Part shown: one piece after another, positions 54,802 through 63,437 of the stretch
Layout of the letters: every line of letters begins with the position of its first letter
Position numbering within the stretch: position 1 is the first letter of the stretch
Assembly: GCF_001179845.1 (NCBI RefSeq)
Contig: NZ_CVSB01000049.1
Location: forward strand, 42,302-106,301
Length of the DNA stretch: 64,000 nt
DNA from: Candidatus Pelagibacter communis
GTDB taxonomy: Bacteria; Pseudomonadota; Alphaproteobacteria; Pelagibacterales; Pelagibacteraceae
Reading direction: 5' to 3'
The notes under the pieces: generated by a model
The model's input: the letters and a program-made list of their open reading frames with translations, nothing else
Told to the model about the DNA's origin: nothing
Database searches by the model: none
Translations under genes and position numbers: made by a program

Positions 54802-55371
54802 ATGAACAATTTTATTGAACAAAATGTTTCATTAGAAAAGTGTCCTGCGCTAGTACTCAATGCAGACTATAGACCTTTGAGTTACTACCCTTTGTCTTTA
54901 TGGTCATGGCAGGATACTGTTAAATCAGTTTTTCTTGACCGAGTTGTTATTGTTAGTAATTACGATAGAACTATAAGAAGTCCATCATTTAACATGAAAT
55001 TACCAAGTGTCATTGCATTAAAGGATTATATTGTACCTCAAAGCAAGCCAAGTTTTACTAGATTTAATGTGTTTTTAAGAGATAAATTTTCCTGTCAATA
55101 TTGTGGAAGCAATGAAGAGTTAACTTTTGATCACTTATTACCTAGATCAAAAGGAGGCGAAACTAATTGGGATAATGTTGTAACAGCTTGTTCTGCATGC
55201 AATGTGAAAAAGGGTGGAAAACTATTAAAACATTCAGGGATGAAGTTGCATCAGTACCCTTATCGACCATCAACAGAAGATCTACACAAAAATGGTAAAA
55301 ATTTTCCGCCAAATTTTTTACATAAAAGTTGGATGGATTACTTATATTGGGATGTAGAGTTAGAGTCCTAA
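54802..55371 (+). CDS. HNH endonuclease family protein
   Basis: A 189-aa protein typical of the alphaproteobacterial chromosomal HNH family. The N-terminal half has ALVLNADYRPLSYYPLSLWSW. The HNH core follows: CQYCG (C-x2-C), TFDHLLPRSKGGETNWDNVV with the catalytic His, and CSACNVKKGG (second C-x2-C). It is not part of a visible mobile or defence island and is widespread in this class; the biological role is not established. It is convergent with coq7. Confidence 0.88.
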   Translation: MNNFIEQNVSLEKCPALVLNADYRPLSYYPLSLWSWQDTVKSVFLDRVVIVSNYDRTIRSPSFNMKLPSVIALKDYIVPQSKPSFTRFNVFLRDKFSCQYCGSNEELTFDHLLPRSKGGETNWDNVVTACSACNVKKGGKLLKHSGMKLHQYPYRPSTEDLHKNGKNFPPNFLHKSWMDYLYWDVELES

Positions 55372-55901
55372 ATTTTCTCTGAAATATTTATTGCAATTTT
55401 TGATCCAGTTTTAATAATTTTATCTAATATAGAGTATGGACCTTCTTTTGTAGCACCCTTTTCATAGGCAATATCTTTATGACTTAATTCATCTTCTCTA
55501 AATTTAATTATTTTTTTTTTAAGTTTTGACTCACTATTATCAAGTTGTTTTATTTGGTTTAAATAATGCTCATCTATCACTTCTTCAACTGAAGCAGTGC
55601 AAAGCATAGCTGCTTTCTTACCAAGTAAAGTTGAACCAAAACCTAATCCAACACCTAATAAATCCCATAAGGGTAAAAATTTTGTCGGTTTTATATTTCT
55701 TTTTTTAATTTCTTCTTCAAAAAAATTAGAATGTTCTTTTTCATGGACCTTCATTTCTTCAATTGTTTTTTTTAAACCTTCATCTTTAACTAATGTGTTT
55801 AGAGCAAGCAACTGTCCTTCATAAATTTTAACAGCACCACGCTCCCCAGCATGATCAACTCTAATAAATTCTTCTATTTTCTTTTTATTTATTGTTGTCA
55901 T
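55368..55901 (-). CDS. coq7: Demethoxyubiquinone hydroxylase Coq7
   Basis: A 177-aa diiron monooxygenase that hydroxylates the quinone ring in aerobic ubiquinone synthesis. Ligand motifs are seen in order: RVDHAGERGAVKIYEGQ near residue 14, VHEKEHSNFFEEE near residue 50, a VEEVIDEHYLNQI segment near residue 105 and REDELSHKDIA near residue 138. Its start overlaps the dsbB end by 17 bp in the conserved run yqaA-dsbB-coq7. It works with UbiB and UbiE encoded at 43.6-45.9 kb. Confidence 0.95.
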   Translation of the reverse strand: MTTINKKKIEEFIRVDHAGERGAVKIYEGQLLALNTLVKDEGLKKTIEEMKVHEKEHSNFFEEEIKKRNIKPTKFLPLWDLLGVGLGFGSTLLGKKAAMLCTASVEEVIDEHYLNQIKQLDNSESKLKKKIIKFREDELSHKDIAYEKGATKEGPYSILDKIIKTGSKIAINISEKI

Positions 55902-56370
55902 AACTTAAATAAGTTCTTGTTGTAAAATATACTATTAATATTGATATTATAATATTGTAACTTGTAAGCGATAATCCTAAAATTTTAAATGTAACATCTT
56001 TGCAGCTAACATTCTTTTCTTGCAATTGTCTCAATATGTCTTCTTTTGATAGTAAATTGGAGCCATTTTTTAAATCGCAAACTAATGATTCTTCAATAAA
56101 ACCTTGCTCAATACCTAAATGATATAAAGATAAAATAGTAGCAGCTAAAAAAATTAAAATAAGAAAAAGAATGAAATATTTTTCAAGATTAATAAATTTA
56201 TAATTTAATACAATAATTATTAATGCTAAGAGGTATGGAATTCTTTCCAATATACACAAGTTACAGGGTTGATGACCTAAAACATATTCAATAAAAAATG
56301 CTGAAGATAAAGCAATAATGCTAATTAAAAAAATTAACTTTAATGTAATTGTTTTGTTAATCTCAACCAT
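55885..56370 (-). CDS. dsbB: DsbB-family disulfide bond formation protein
   Basis: A 161-aa inner-membrane protein with four hydrophobic segments. It re-oxidises a DsbA-type thiol oxidase and passes electrons to ubiquinone. The first cysteine pair is HQPCNLCILERIPYL near residue 36. The second pair lies in the following periplasmic loop, in ESLVCDLKNGSN and NVSCKD. No dsbA is in the window. It overlaps yqaA by eight bases. Confidence 0.9.
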   Translation of the reverse strand: MVEINKTITLKLIFLISIIALSSAFFIEYVLGHQPCNLCILERIPYLLALIIIVLNYKFINLEKYFILFLILIFLAATILSLYHLGIEQGFIEESLVCDLKNGSNLLSKEDILRQLQEKNVSCKDVTFKILGLSLTSYNIIISILIVYFTTRTYLSYDNNK

Positions 56371-56968
56371 TAAATTTAAAAAATAAATAAATAATAATAA
56401 ATATTATAACTATAATAATTCCAATTATGGTGAACCATTTTGATCCATGTTTTTCCATATACTCTGTAAATAATTCTCCAAATTTATAGGATAAATAGGC
56501 AACTATAAAAAATCTCAGACTTCTTGAAATTACGCTAACAAAAATAAAAACAGGAAGATTAAAAGCAATTAAACCACTTGAAATCGTAAAGGCTTTATAA
56601 GGCAATGGAGTAAAGCCAGCTAAAAAAAGAATACTCAGCCACGCGAGGAATCCACTACCTTGAGACATGCTAAATTTTAAATTTTCAACTTTATCTTGAT
56701 AACCATAAAATTCGATTACATACATTGCTAAATCAATAAATAAATAACCTATCAAATATCCAAAGATTCCACCAAGAACTGAAAATATAGATGCTATTAA
56801 AAATATTTTCAAATATTCCTTTTTTTTAGCAATAACCATTGGAATTATCATTGCATCTGGAGGTATAGGAAAAAAAGAACTTTCTATAAAAGATACAAGC
56901 CCTAAATAAAAATTTGAACTTTTATGCGCGGCTAATTCTAAACATTTTTTGTAAAGTGTTTTAAACAT
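56363..56968 (-). CDS. YqaA family (DedA/VTT-like) membrane protein
   Basis: A 201-aa integral membrane protein with about five hydrophobic segments and a SNARE-associated/VTT-type core. Seen are FIESSFFPIPPDAMIIPMV near residue 30, the Gly-rich GGIFGYLIGYL near residue 68 and FTPLPYKAFTISSG near residue 120. DedA-type proteins help maintain membrane lipid distribution and potential; the role of YqaA itself is not defined. It heads the yqaA-dsbB-coq7 run. Confidence 0.85.
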   Translation of the reverse strand: MFKTLYKKCLELAAHKSSNFYLGLVSFIESSFFPIPPDAMIIPMVIAKKKEYLKIFLIASIFSVLGGIFGYLIGYLFIDLAMYVIEFYGYQDKVENLKFSMSQGSGFLAWLSILFLAGFTPLPYKAFTISSGLIAFNLPVFIFVSVISRSLRFFIVAYLSYKFGELFTEYMEKHGSKWFTIIGIIIVIIFIIIYLFFKFNG

Positions 56969-57009
56969 TTTTTGGTTTTAATATAAATTTAGTTCTTATA
57001 CTATTTAAA

Positions 57010-57015
57010 TATAAT
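57010..57015 (+). promoter_or_regulatory. Probable -10 element of the tRNA-Leu promoter
   Basis: A perfect TATAAT lies 15 bp before the mature tRNA 5' end. The best -35 candidate, TTTAGT with 16-bp spacing, is weak. This promoter may also drive the acyl-CoA synthetase gene that follows 7 bp after the tRNA. Confidence 0.45.
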
Positions 57016-57030
57016 TTAATTGAATACCTA

Positions 57031-57115
57031 GGGCGAATGGCGGAACTGGTAGACGCGCACGACTCAAAATCGTGTTTCGCAAGAAGTGAGAGTTCGATTC
57101 TCTCTTCGCCCACCA
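57031..57115 (+). tRNA. tRNA-Leu (anticodon CAA)
   Basis: The acceptor stem GGGCGAA (57031-57037) pairs with TTCGCCC (57105-57111), followed by discriminator A and an encoded CCA at 57113-57115. The anticodon stem CACGA/TCGTG encloses loop CTCAAAA with CAA at 57065-57067, reading UUG. The long variable arm and the GAGAG-TTCGATT-CTCTC T arm fit a class II leucine tRNA. Confidence 0.97.
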
Positions 57116-57122
57116 AGTAACT

Positions 57123-58853
57123 ATGAATTTAAATAATTTAAATAATTTGATCGAATTATTTGTTAATCAAGCAAATAAACAAAACAAAAAAGATATTTTT
57201 TTAGAATGGCTAAACCCAAACAATAAAAAAACATACACATGGGAAGAAACTGAAAAGAATATTTTGAAATTATCAAAAGTAATTAAAGAAAATATAAAAG
57301 AAGGTGATAGATGTCTTTTAGTTTCAGAAAATAGACCGGAGTGGTTTGTTTCTGATTTAGCTATTATGGTAGCTGGAGGAATTACAGTTCCAGCATACAC
57401 AACCTATACAGAAGATGATTATAAGTACTTGATAGAAGATTGTGAGCCTAGCTTAGTTGTTGTTTCAAATAATGAAATGTTAAAAAAATTAAATAATTCA
57501 ATTAATGAAAAAGACTTTATCAAAAAAGTTATTACTTTGGATGTAAAAGCTGAGGTAACAAATAGTTTAAATATAATTAACAAAGAAAAATATTTAGATT
57601 TTAATTTAATTGTAAAGAACAATTCATTAACAGAAGATAAAATTGAAAATAATAAATTAAAAAGAAATTCTCCCGCATGTATTATTTATACTTCTGGGAC
57701 TGGAGGTAATCCTAAAGGAGTAATTTTAAGTCATGGTGGAATTTTGAATAATCTCGTAGGAGCATGCGAAATTATGAAACCATTATTTAACTCAAGACCA
57801 GTATTTTTAACTTGGCTTCCTCTTTCACACTCTTATGAGCATTGTGTTCAATTTGCACAGATAGCAGTAGGAGCAAAAGTATTTTATGCAGAAAAAATAG
57901 AAAAACTTTTAGAAAATATATCTGAAGCAAAACCTACAATCATGACAGCTGTTCCAAGATTCTACCAAAACCTTTACAACAAAATAAATATGAATTTAAA
58001 AAAACAAACAGGTTTTAAAGCTAAATTAATTGAAGCAACTCTTCGTTTGGGAAGAAAAAAATTATTAAATCAAAAAATGACATTTTCTGAAAAATTACTC
58101 AATATTATAGCTGATAAATTAGTTAGAAAAAAAATAAAAAAACAGTTTGGTGGAAATTTGAAAGCTTTCGTTTCAGGTGGTGGGGCTCTAGACAAAGAAA
58201 TAGGAGAATTTTTGAATTCTGTAGGGCTGCCTACTCTTCAGGGTTATGGTTTAACAGAAACATCACCAGTAGTAAGTTGCAATCCAATACATAAAATTAA
58301 AGTGGAAACTGTAGGACCTCCATTTAAAGGAAATGAAGTTAAAATTGCTGAAGATGGAGAAATTTTAGTCAAAGGCGAAAATGTAATGTTAGGATATTGG
58401 AACAAAAAAGAAGAAACTGAAAAAGTAATTATAAATGGATGGTTACATACAGGAGATATTGGAGAGATAGATCCAAATGATGGTTATTTAAAAATTACTG
58501 ATAGAAAAAAAGATATCATAGTAAGCGCTGGTGGAGATAACATTTCACCTGCTAAAATTGAAAATATGATTACGAGTGAACCAGAGATAGATCAATGCAT
58601 GGTTTATGGTGATAAAAAAAATTACTTAGTTGCTTTAATTGTTCCTAACAAAGATTTTTTAAATGAAAAAGAAAAAATAAATAAAGTAATTGAAAAAATA
58701 AATAAAAAATTAACTTTATTAGAAAAGATAAAAAAAATTCAATTAATAGATGAAAATTTTTCTATTGAAAATGGTTTAATGACACCAACAATGAAAGTAA
58801 AAAGGAAAAAAGTTACAGAAAAATATAAAAATCAGTTAGAAAATCTTTATTAA
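57123..58853 (+). CDS. Long-chain acyl-CoA synthetase (AMP-binding)
   Basis: A 576-aa ANL-superfamily enzyme that activates a carboxylic acid, probably a long-chain fatty acid, with ATP and CoA. Visible are the P-loop CIIYTSGTGGNPKGVILSHGG near residue 190, FLTWLPLSHSYEH near residue 230, GYGLTETSPVVSCNP near residue 375, the WLHTGDIGEID motif and the ITDRKKDIIVSAGGDNISP hinge near residue 460. The MKVKRKKV end supplies the adenylation Lys region. Chain-length preference is not readable. It starts just after tRNA-Leu. Confidence 0.9.
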   Translation: MNLNNLNNLIELFVNQANKQNKKDIFLEWLNPNNKKTYTWEETEKNILKLSKVIKENIKEGDRCLLVSENRPEWFVSDLAIMVAGGITVPAYTTYTEDDYKYLIEDCEPSLVVVSNNEMLKKLNNSINEKDFIKKVITLDVKAEVTNSLNIINKEKYLDFNLIVKNNSLTEDKIENNKLKRNSPACIIYTSGTGGNPKGVILSHGGILNNLVGACEIMKPLFNSRPVFLTWLPLSHSYEHCVQFAQIAVGAKVFYAEKIEKLLENISEAKPTIMTAVPRFYQNLYNKINMNLKKQTGFKAKLIEATLRLGRKKLLNQKMTFSEKLLNIIADKLVRKKIKKQFGGNLKAFVSGGGALDKEIGEFLNSVGLPTLQGYGLTETSPVVSCNPIHKIKVETVGPPFKGNEVKIAEDGEILVKGENVMLGYWNKKEETEKVIINGWLHTGDIGEIDPNDGYLKITDRKKDIIVSAGGDNISPAKIENMITSEPEIDQCMVYGDKKNYLVALIVPNKDFLNEKEKINKVIEKINKKLTLLEKIKKIQLIDENFSIENGLMTPTMKVKRKKVTEKYKNQLENLY

Positions 58854-59053
58854 AATATTTAATTAAAATTGTTTATTAACCGCATAAACATTAACTAAAT
58901 TAATAAAAAAAAGTTTTATAAAAATAAAAAGTTAAAAATAATTTTTATAAAATTTAACTTCTAATTAAAGAATTGACATAACTTATAGAAAAAAATAAAA
59001 ATATAGTAACAACGAATCAATATGATTCGTTTAACTAAAAAAGGGAGCTAAAG
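58854..59053 (+). promoter_or_regulatory. Leader and promoter region of the 29-aa basic protein gene
   Basis: This 200-bp gene-free stretch is extremely AT-rich. It holds TTGACA at 58973-58978 with a possible -10 TAAAAA 17 bp later and TATAGT at 59002-59007. A perfect 9-bp inverted repeat, AACGAATCA-ATA-TGATTCGTT, lies at 59011-59031. A GGGAG ribosome site is at 59043-59047. The inverted repeat may be an operator or a leader-RNA hairpin. Nothing else is seen in the first ~110 bp. Confidence 0.6.
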
Positions 59054-59143
59054 ATGCCTAAGAAAAGAAAAAAAGCGGCAAAGAAAACTAAGAAAAAAGC
59101 TAAGAAAAAAGCTAAGAAAGCAAAAAAAAGAAGAAGAAGATAG
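59054..59143 (+). CDS. 29-aa poly-lysine/arginine basic microprotein
   Basis: A tiny gene with a near-consensus ribosome site, its own -35 and a strong terminator, all pointing to real expression. The 29-residue product contains only Lys, Arg, Ala, one Thr and the initial Met-Pro. It is built from A-K-K-K/A-K-K repeats like histone H1 tails and ends in four Arg. Such a polycation would bind nucleic acid, so nucleoid compaction or RNA/ribosome association are the natural guesses. No family is recognised. It is convergent with carD, whose product has a similar Lys-rich extension. Confidence 0.75.
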   Translation: MPKKRKKAAKKTKKKAKKKAKKAKKRRRR

Positions 59144-59164
59144 TAACTTAGTATTCTTAATAAA

Positions 59165-59206
59165 AAACGCTTCTCATTACAGTTTGTGTGAGAGGCGTTT
59201 TTTTTT
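59165..59206 (+). terminator. Bidirectional intrinsic terminator
   Basis: AAACGCTTCTCA (59165-59176) pairs with TGAGAGGCGTTT (59189-59200) in 12 bp with one G-U, across a 12-nt loop. A nine-T run follows on the plus strand and a six-T run on the minus strand. It can end both the 29-aa gene and the convergent carD transcript. Confidence 0.9.
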
Positions 59207-60092
59207 ACTCGTCAATCGGTTCGTCGTTATCAGAAATTGGCTCGTCTACAGGTAGTTCACTAGTTGGAGTTTTTGCAGTTGTTACTGGTTGAGGCTGCCC
59301 AGTTAAATTTCTTTTTAGTGCTTTATCTAGCTTTTTTTGTGTATCTTCTAAGGATACATTTAATACAATTTGAAATTCTGATAAAATTCTCTCATAGGCT
59401 TTTTCGAATAATTGTCTTTCACTATAGGATTGATCAACTACAAGATCATCGCCTTTATTCAAATCTCTAACTACTTCTGCTAGTTCATAAATTTTACCAG
59501 AAGAAATTTTTGCTTCATACTCCTGTGCTCTCCGACTCCACATTGATCTTTTAATTTTTGGTTTACTTTTTAGAATTGAGATACATTTATTAACTTGGTT
59601 AATAGATGCTAGAGGTCTTAAATGTGATTGTTTATTGACTGGCACCATTCCAAAGGCTTTATCTTTTTCAAATTTTATTACATAAGTTTCTACATCGATA
59701 CCACCTATATTAATCTTTTTGAATTCAGTGATTTGACCAACGCCATGTTTTGGATAAACAATATAGTCTTTTACTTTAAATTCTTTTTTTTCAGTTTCTT
59801 GTTTTTTTACTTTTTTAATTTCAGGCTTAACTTCATTTGTTTTTGAAATTCTTAAATTATCTATTTTTGGTTCAGCAGTTGTTTCTTTAACTTTAACAGT
59901 TTTTTTTGTTTTAGTTATTTTAGATGAAACTTTTTTAACAACTTTTTTGATTTTTTTTGAAATTATTTTTTTAGCTTTTTTAATTTTTTTAGCTTTTAAA
60001 ATCTTCTTTTTAGAAACTTTTTTTTTCACTTTTTTGTCTGTTTTGCCTTTAAAGATTTTCTTTAAAATATTTTTCGTACTTATTTTGCTCAT
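59205..60092 (-). CDS. carD: CarD-family transcription regulator with Lys-rich N-terminal extension
   Basis: A 295-aa protein. The CarD/CdnL core (about residues 105-262) starts [17 protein letters not shown], has SHLRPL and [28 protein letters not shown], and normally stabilises RNA polymerase open complexes at rRNA and other promoters. Unusually, ~104 residues precede it, composed largely of KK, KKI, KKV repeats resembling histone H1, and a Pro/Asp/Glu-rich acidic tail follows. Usual CarD proteins have ~165-170 residues. ATG 60092 was chosen; a longer start at 60134 is possible. It overlaps the end of fdxA by 44 bp. Confidence 0.88.
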   Translation of the reverse strand: MSKISTKNILKKIFKGKTDKKVKKKVSKKKILKAKKIKKAKKIISKKIKKVVKKVSSKITKTKKTVKVKETTAEPKIDNLRISKTNEVKPEIKKVKKQETEKKEFKVKDYIVYPKHGVGQITEFKKINIGGIDVETYVIKFEKDKAFGMVPVNKQSHLRPLASINQVNKCISILKSKPKIKRSMWSRRAQEYEAKISSGKIYELAEVVRDLNKGDDLVVDQSYSERQLFEKAYERILSEFQIVLNVSLEDTQKKLDKALKRNLTGQPQPVTTAKTPTSELPVDEPISDNDEPIDE

Positions 60093-60375
60093 TTTTAAAA
60101 TTCTCGTGATCCGCTGGCGGATCTTTTTTTTCACTTATGTTAGGCCAGATTTCAGAGTATTTTTTATTGATCTCTAACCATTTTTCACTTCCAGGTTCGG
60201 TGTCTGCTTTTATGGCATCGACAGGACATTCTGGCTCGCAAACGCCACAATCTATACACTCATCGGGTTTAATTACAAGCATATTTTTACCTTCATAAAA
60301 ACAATCAACTGGGCAAACATCAACACAGTCTGTTAATTTGCACTTTATACAATTGTCGTTAACGATATATGTCAT
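60049..60375 (-). CDS. fdxA: Ferredoxin FdxA, 7Fe type
   Basis: A 108-aa ferredoxin closely following the Azotobacter ferredoxin I layout. [23 protein letters not shown] supplies the [3Fe-4S] ligands and one [4Fe-4S] ligand. [18 protein letters not shown] supplies the remaining [4Fe-4S] ligands. The acidic C-terminal tail of ~50 residues is usual for this type. It donates low-potential electrons; the partner is unknown. The order helicase - TerB-like - fdxA - carD resembles the usual alphaproteobacterial helicase - S4 protein - fdxA - carD cluster. Its end overlaps carD. Confidence 0.93.
   Translation of the reverse strand: MTYIVNDNCIKCKLTDCVDVCPVDCFYEGKNMLVIKPDECIDCGVCEPECPVDAIKADTEPGSEKWLEINKKYSEIWPNISEKKDPPADHENFKNEQNKYEKYFKENL
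60108..60131 (+). terminator. Terminator-like hairpin inside the fdxA 3' end
   Basis: GATCCG/CGGATC (or seven-base arms with a 2-nt loop) at 60108-60123 is followed by eight T residues on the plus strand. No plus-strand gene needs it. It encodes D-P-P-A-D-H of ferredoxin and lies just upstream of the carD ATG. It might stop antisense transcription or structure the carD translation region. Confidence 0.5.
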
Positions 60376-60782
60376 TTAAAATTTTGTTTAATTTTTTCTT
60401 TAATATCGCCCATAGTTTTATTGTCAATGTAAAGTAACCCCGCAAGTCGTCTCATTAAATTAGTTTCATATACATCAGCGTCCTTATTGGAATAAATTAT
60501 AGACCATAAAGCCTCTACGATTTTAATTTTGTCTTCTTCAGATAAATTTTTTACTTCTCTAGTAAAATCTAAAATTTGATTTGAACTTTCTTCAATTATT
60601 TTTGCTTCTTCAATTGTTTTAGAAATATTTTCATTCTCTATACCTAGCTCATTAAGTGTTTTTTTAATAATTTCTTCCTCTTTATCTGTATAGTTTTCAT
60701 CTATTTTAGCAGCATGAATTAATAAAGCACAAACTTTTGTGAGAAAATTATTATTTTTTATTTCTTCTTTTTTAAAAAACAT
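60372..60782 (-). CDS. TerB-like (tellurite-resistance B fold) protein
   Basis: A 136-aa all-helical protein. Features of the TerB family include [24 protein letters not shown] near residue 20, with acidic residues on a helix start, and [30 protein letters not shown] near residues 85-115. The family is found in many housekeeping contexts and its general function is unresolved, though a metal-binding surface is known from structures. It sits between a Suv3-type helicase and fdxA, one base apart from the helicase gene. The position is where an S4 RNA-binding gene often lies. Confidence 0.75.
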   Translation of the reverse strand: MFFKKEEIKNNNFLTKVCALLIHAAKIDENYTDKEEEIIKKTLNELGIENENISKTIEEAKIIEESSNQILDFTREVKNLSEEDKIKIVEALWSIIYSNKDADVYETNLMRRLAGLLYIDNKTMGDIKEKIKQNFK

Positions 60783-60783
60783 T

Positions 60784-63264
60784 TTAACTTAAATTTAAAT
60801 TCTTTAATATTTTAAACGGATTTTCATTTGAGATCTTCTTTGTAGTAATTTTTTTAAATTTCTTAGTAGGACTATATTTAAAAAATGTTTCATTTTCTTT
60901 TTCAAATATTTTATAATTCATTTTTTGAAGTAATTTTTTGAAGTTATCTTTACTACATCCTAAAAGATTTAACATTTCTGGAACTAATTTTATTTCAGAA
61001 TTTTCTTTTGAGCTAGAATTTATTATCAATACAAATAATCTTTCCAAAATATCAATTCTTACAAAAAAATTATCAAATCTTTCAAATCCACACAAAAGCA
61101 TAAAATCTTTATTTTTTATTTCTTTATCGTTTAAAAAATTCAAACCGAAGGTAGGTGGTTTTAATTTATGAAATTTTTGATAAAAATTTTTCCATAATAA
61201 TGTTCGCAAAGATACTGCTTCTGGTTTAATTAATTGATAAAGGAAAACATGATATCTACCAAACTTAACTCCTAAATCTCTAAGAATTTTTCTTTCATTT
61301 TGTTCTAAGTTTTTTAGGTATTCAGAAACTTGATCTCGCTTTAATACTCCATTATTTTCATAGAGTTGGTATGCCAGTGCTTTAATTGATGAATTATTTT
61401 CTTTTATATTTTTTAAATCAATTAAACTTTTAAGAACGTTATTTATTTTTGAATGTATCCATTTATTAATATATTCATTTAATTTTTGTTTATTGTTTTT
61501 TTCAATAACATCATCAACAATTAAATCAAAACTAGGATTTAAATAGTCATTACCTGTTGTTAATTTGGCAATTGGGAAATCATTCCAGTAAATTTTAAAA
61601 TCTTCATTTAAACTAATTAATCCTGTATCAATTATTGATTGTACACGTTTTTCTAATTCCGGACCAATAGTTTGTCTTGCAGCTTTTTTTAAAGATTTAA
61701 TATCAGTTTCTAAAGCACCTTTTTTTAGATCTAGTTCTAATTTTAGTCCTTTTATCTTTCCAATAAATTGATCGTCAATTTTAACGTCATTGTTTTGTAA
61801 AATTTCAGTTTTAAATTCCATATCTTGTTTTAAACCTCTTGCGAGTACACTTGCTCTTTTGTCGATGAAAGTCTTAGTAAGTTCTTCATGTAATCTGTCT
61901 GAAAGTCTGTCTTCTAAATATTTAGTTTTTTCTATCCAATAACTTTGATTTTCTACCCAATTATTTTTATTTGAAACATATGACCAAGTTCTGACATTTG
62001 CAATTCTATTTGATAAAGAATCTACATTTCCATCTAATTTATCTAGTTTCATTAGCTGCAACCTCATATAATCTTCAGAAATTAGTCCTTTTTTGCTAGT
62101 TAAAAATTTAAATACATTTCCAATAACTTCAAAATGATTTCCATAAGTTTTTTTAACAAAATCAGGTATTTGGCAACATTCCCATAAAAGCATTAAAGTT
62201 TTCTTATCAAATTCTCTATTTAAAATTTTTTGATCTTTTAAAAAATATTTAAGTGCTTTTTCATCCTCACATTCATGAATTTTTCTTAGCCATTCCACCT
62301 GAGATTTTTCTTCTAAACTTTTAATTAAACTAATTGGGTTATTAAAATTAAGATTTGAATTTCTCCAAAACAAAGTTCTTATTTCTTCAAATTTATGATT
62401 TTCTAATAATTCTACCTCTTCTGGAGATATTTCTTTACAATCACCAGTAATACCGAAACTTCCATCGTTAAGGTATCGACCAGCTCTGCCGGCTATTTGA
62501 CCTATTTCAGATAAATTTAATCTTCTTAATTTTTTTCCATCAAATTTCTTAACATTTGAAAAATAAACAAAATCTAAATCCATGTTTATTCCCATCCCAA
62601 TTGCATCTGTTGCAACTAGGAAATCAACATCCCCAGATTGATATAATTCAACTTGAGCATTTCTTGTTTTTGGACTTAGTGATCCCATTACAATAGCTGC
62701 ACCACCCTTTTGTCTTCTTATTAACTCAGCAATGGCGTAAACCTCCTCTGCTGAAAAAGCAATGATTGCTGTTTTTCTTTCAATTCTTGATATTTTTTTA
62801 TGACCAGCGTAGGTAAGTTTAGATAGTCTTTCTCTATTTATAAATTCAATATCTCCATCTAATTTTGAAATAATATTTTTAATGGTACTTGAGCCCATTA
62901 GCATTGTAAGTTTTTCCCCCCTCATATTTAAAAGTCTATCAGTAAAAATATGACCTCTTTCATGATCAGAGCACATTTGAATCTCGTCTACACCAACAAA
63001 CTCAAGATATTTGTCAATTGGCATAGACTCTACTGTGCATAAAAAATATTTTGCATTAGATGGGATTATTTTTTCTTCTCCAGTTATAAGTGCAACTTTA
63101 TCTAAACTTATTTTCTTGATTACTTTGTCATATACTTCTCTTGCAAGTAATCTAAGTGGAAATCCAATCATGCCACTCTCAAAAGAAAGCATAGTTTCGA
63201 TAGCAAGATGGGTTTTACCTGTATTTGTAGGACCGAGAACAGCTGTAATTTTATTTTTAGTCAT
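60784..63264 (-). CDS. Suv3/MgpS-type DEAD-like RNA helicase
   Basis: An 826-aa helicase of the mitochondrial Suv3-like family found in alphaproteobacteria. Walker A is AVLGPTNTGKTHLAIE near residue 10. FPLRLLAREVYDKV follows, and the DEAD-like box is VGVDEIQM near residue 68. Motifs V/VI appear as FLVATDAIGMGINMDLD and IGQIAGRAGRYLNDG near residue 255. The long C-terminal part is helical and Lys/Asn-rich. Likely role: RNA unwinding in turnover, perhaps with PNPase. This is inferred from the mitochondrial Suv3-PNPase pair. Confidence 0.88.
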   Translation of the reverse strand: MTKNKITAVLGPTNTGKTHLAIETMLSFESGMIGFPLRLLAREVYDKVIKKISLDKVALITGEEKIIPSNAKYFLCTVESMPIDKYLEFVGVDEIQMCSDHERGHIFTDRLLNMRGEKLTMLMGSSTIKNIISKLDGDIEFINRERLSKLTYAGHKKISRIERKTAIIAFSAEEVYAIAELIRRQKGGAAIVMGSLSPKTRNAQVELYQSGDVDFLVATDAIGMGINMDLDFVYFSNVKKFDGKKLRRLNLSEIGQIAGRAGRYLNDGSFGITGDCKEISPEEVELLENHKFEEIRTLFWRNSNLNFNNPISLIKSLEEKSQVEWLRKIHECEDEKALKYFLKDQKILNREFDKKTLMLLWECCQIPDFVKKTYGNHFEVIGNVFKFLTSKKGLISEDYMRLQLMKLDKLDGNVDSLSNRIANVRTWSYVSNKNNWVENQSYWIEKTKYLEDRLSDRLHEELTKTFIDKRASVLARGLKQDMEFKTEILQNNDVKIDDQFIGKIKGLKLELDLKKGALETDIKSLKKAARQTIGPELEKRVQSIIDTGLISLNEDFKIYWNDFPIAKLTTGNDYLNPSFDLIVDDVIEKNNKQKLNEYINKWIHSKINNVLKSLIDLKNIKENNSSIKALAYQLYENNGVLKRDQVSEYLKNLEQNERKILRDLGVKFGRYHVFLYQLIKPEAVSLRTLLWKNFYQKFHKLKPPTFGLNFLNDKEIKNKDFMLLCGFERFDNFFVRIDILERLFVLIINSSSKENSEIKLVPEMLNLLGCSKDNFKKLLQKMNYKIFEKENETFFKYSPTKKFKKITTKKISNENPFKILKNLNLS

Positions 63265-63437
63265 TTCTATCTTTTGTGCTTCTTTTTTTTTACCTACCAG
63301 ATATTGTTACTGCTAAAGAACAAAAATAGACTAAAACATGACCGAATCGGAGGGTAAAAAGTTCTCATTTTCTTTTAAATATTAGTGAGATTATCATAAA
63401 TAAGATTAATTCTATAACAGTAATTTAATTTAATAAA

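Noticed and set aside
54802..55371. HNH gene as a mobile intron or defence nuclease
   Set aside because: It belongs to the common chromosomal alphaproteobacterial HNH type and has no flanking repeats, phage genes or restriction partners.
63338..63385. A 15-codon frame (MTESEG...) in the spacer before the acetoacetyl-CoA synthetase gene
   Set aside because: No ribosome site, promoter or terminator accompanies it, and its length is within chance expectation. It is kept only as a note.
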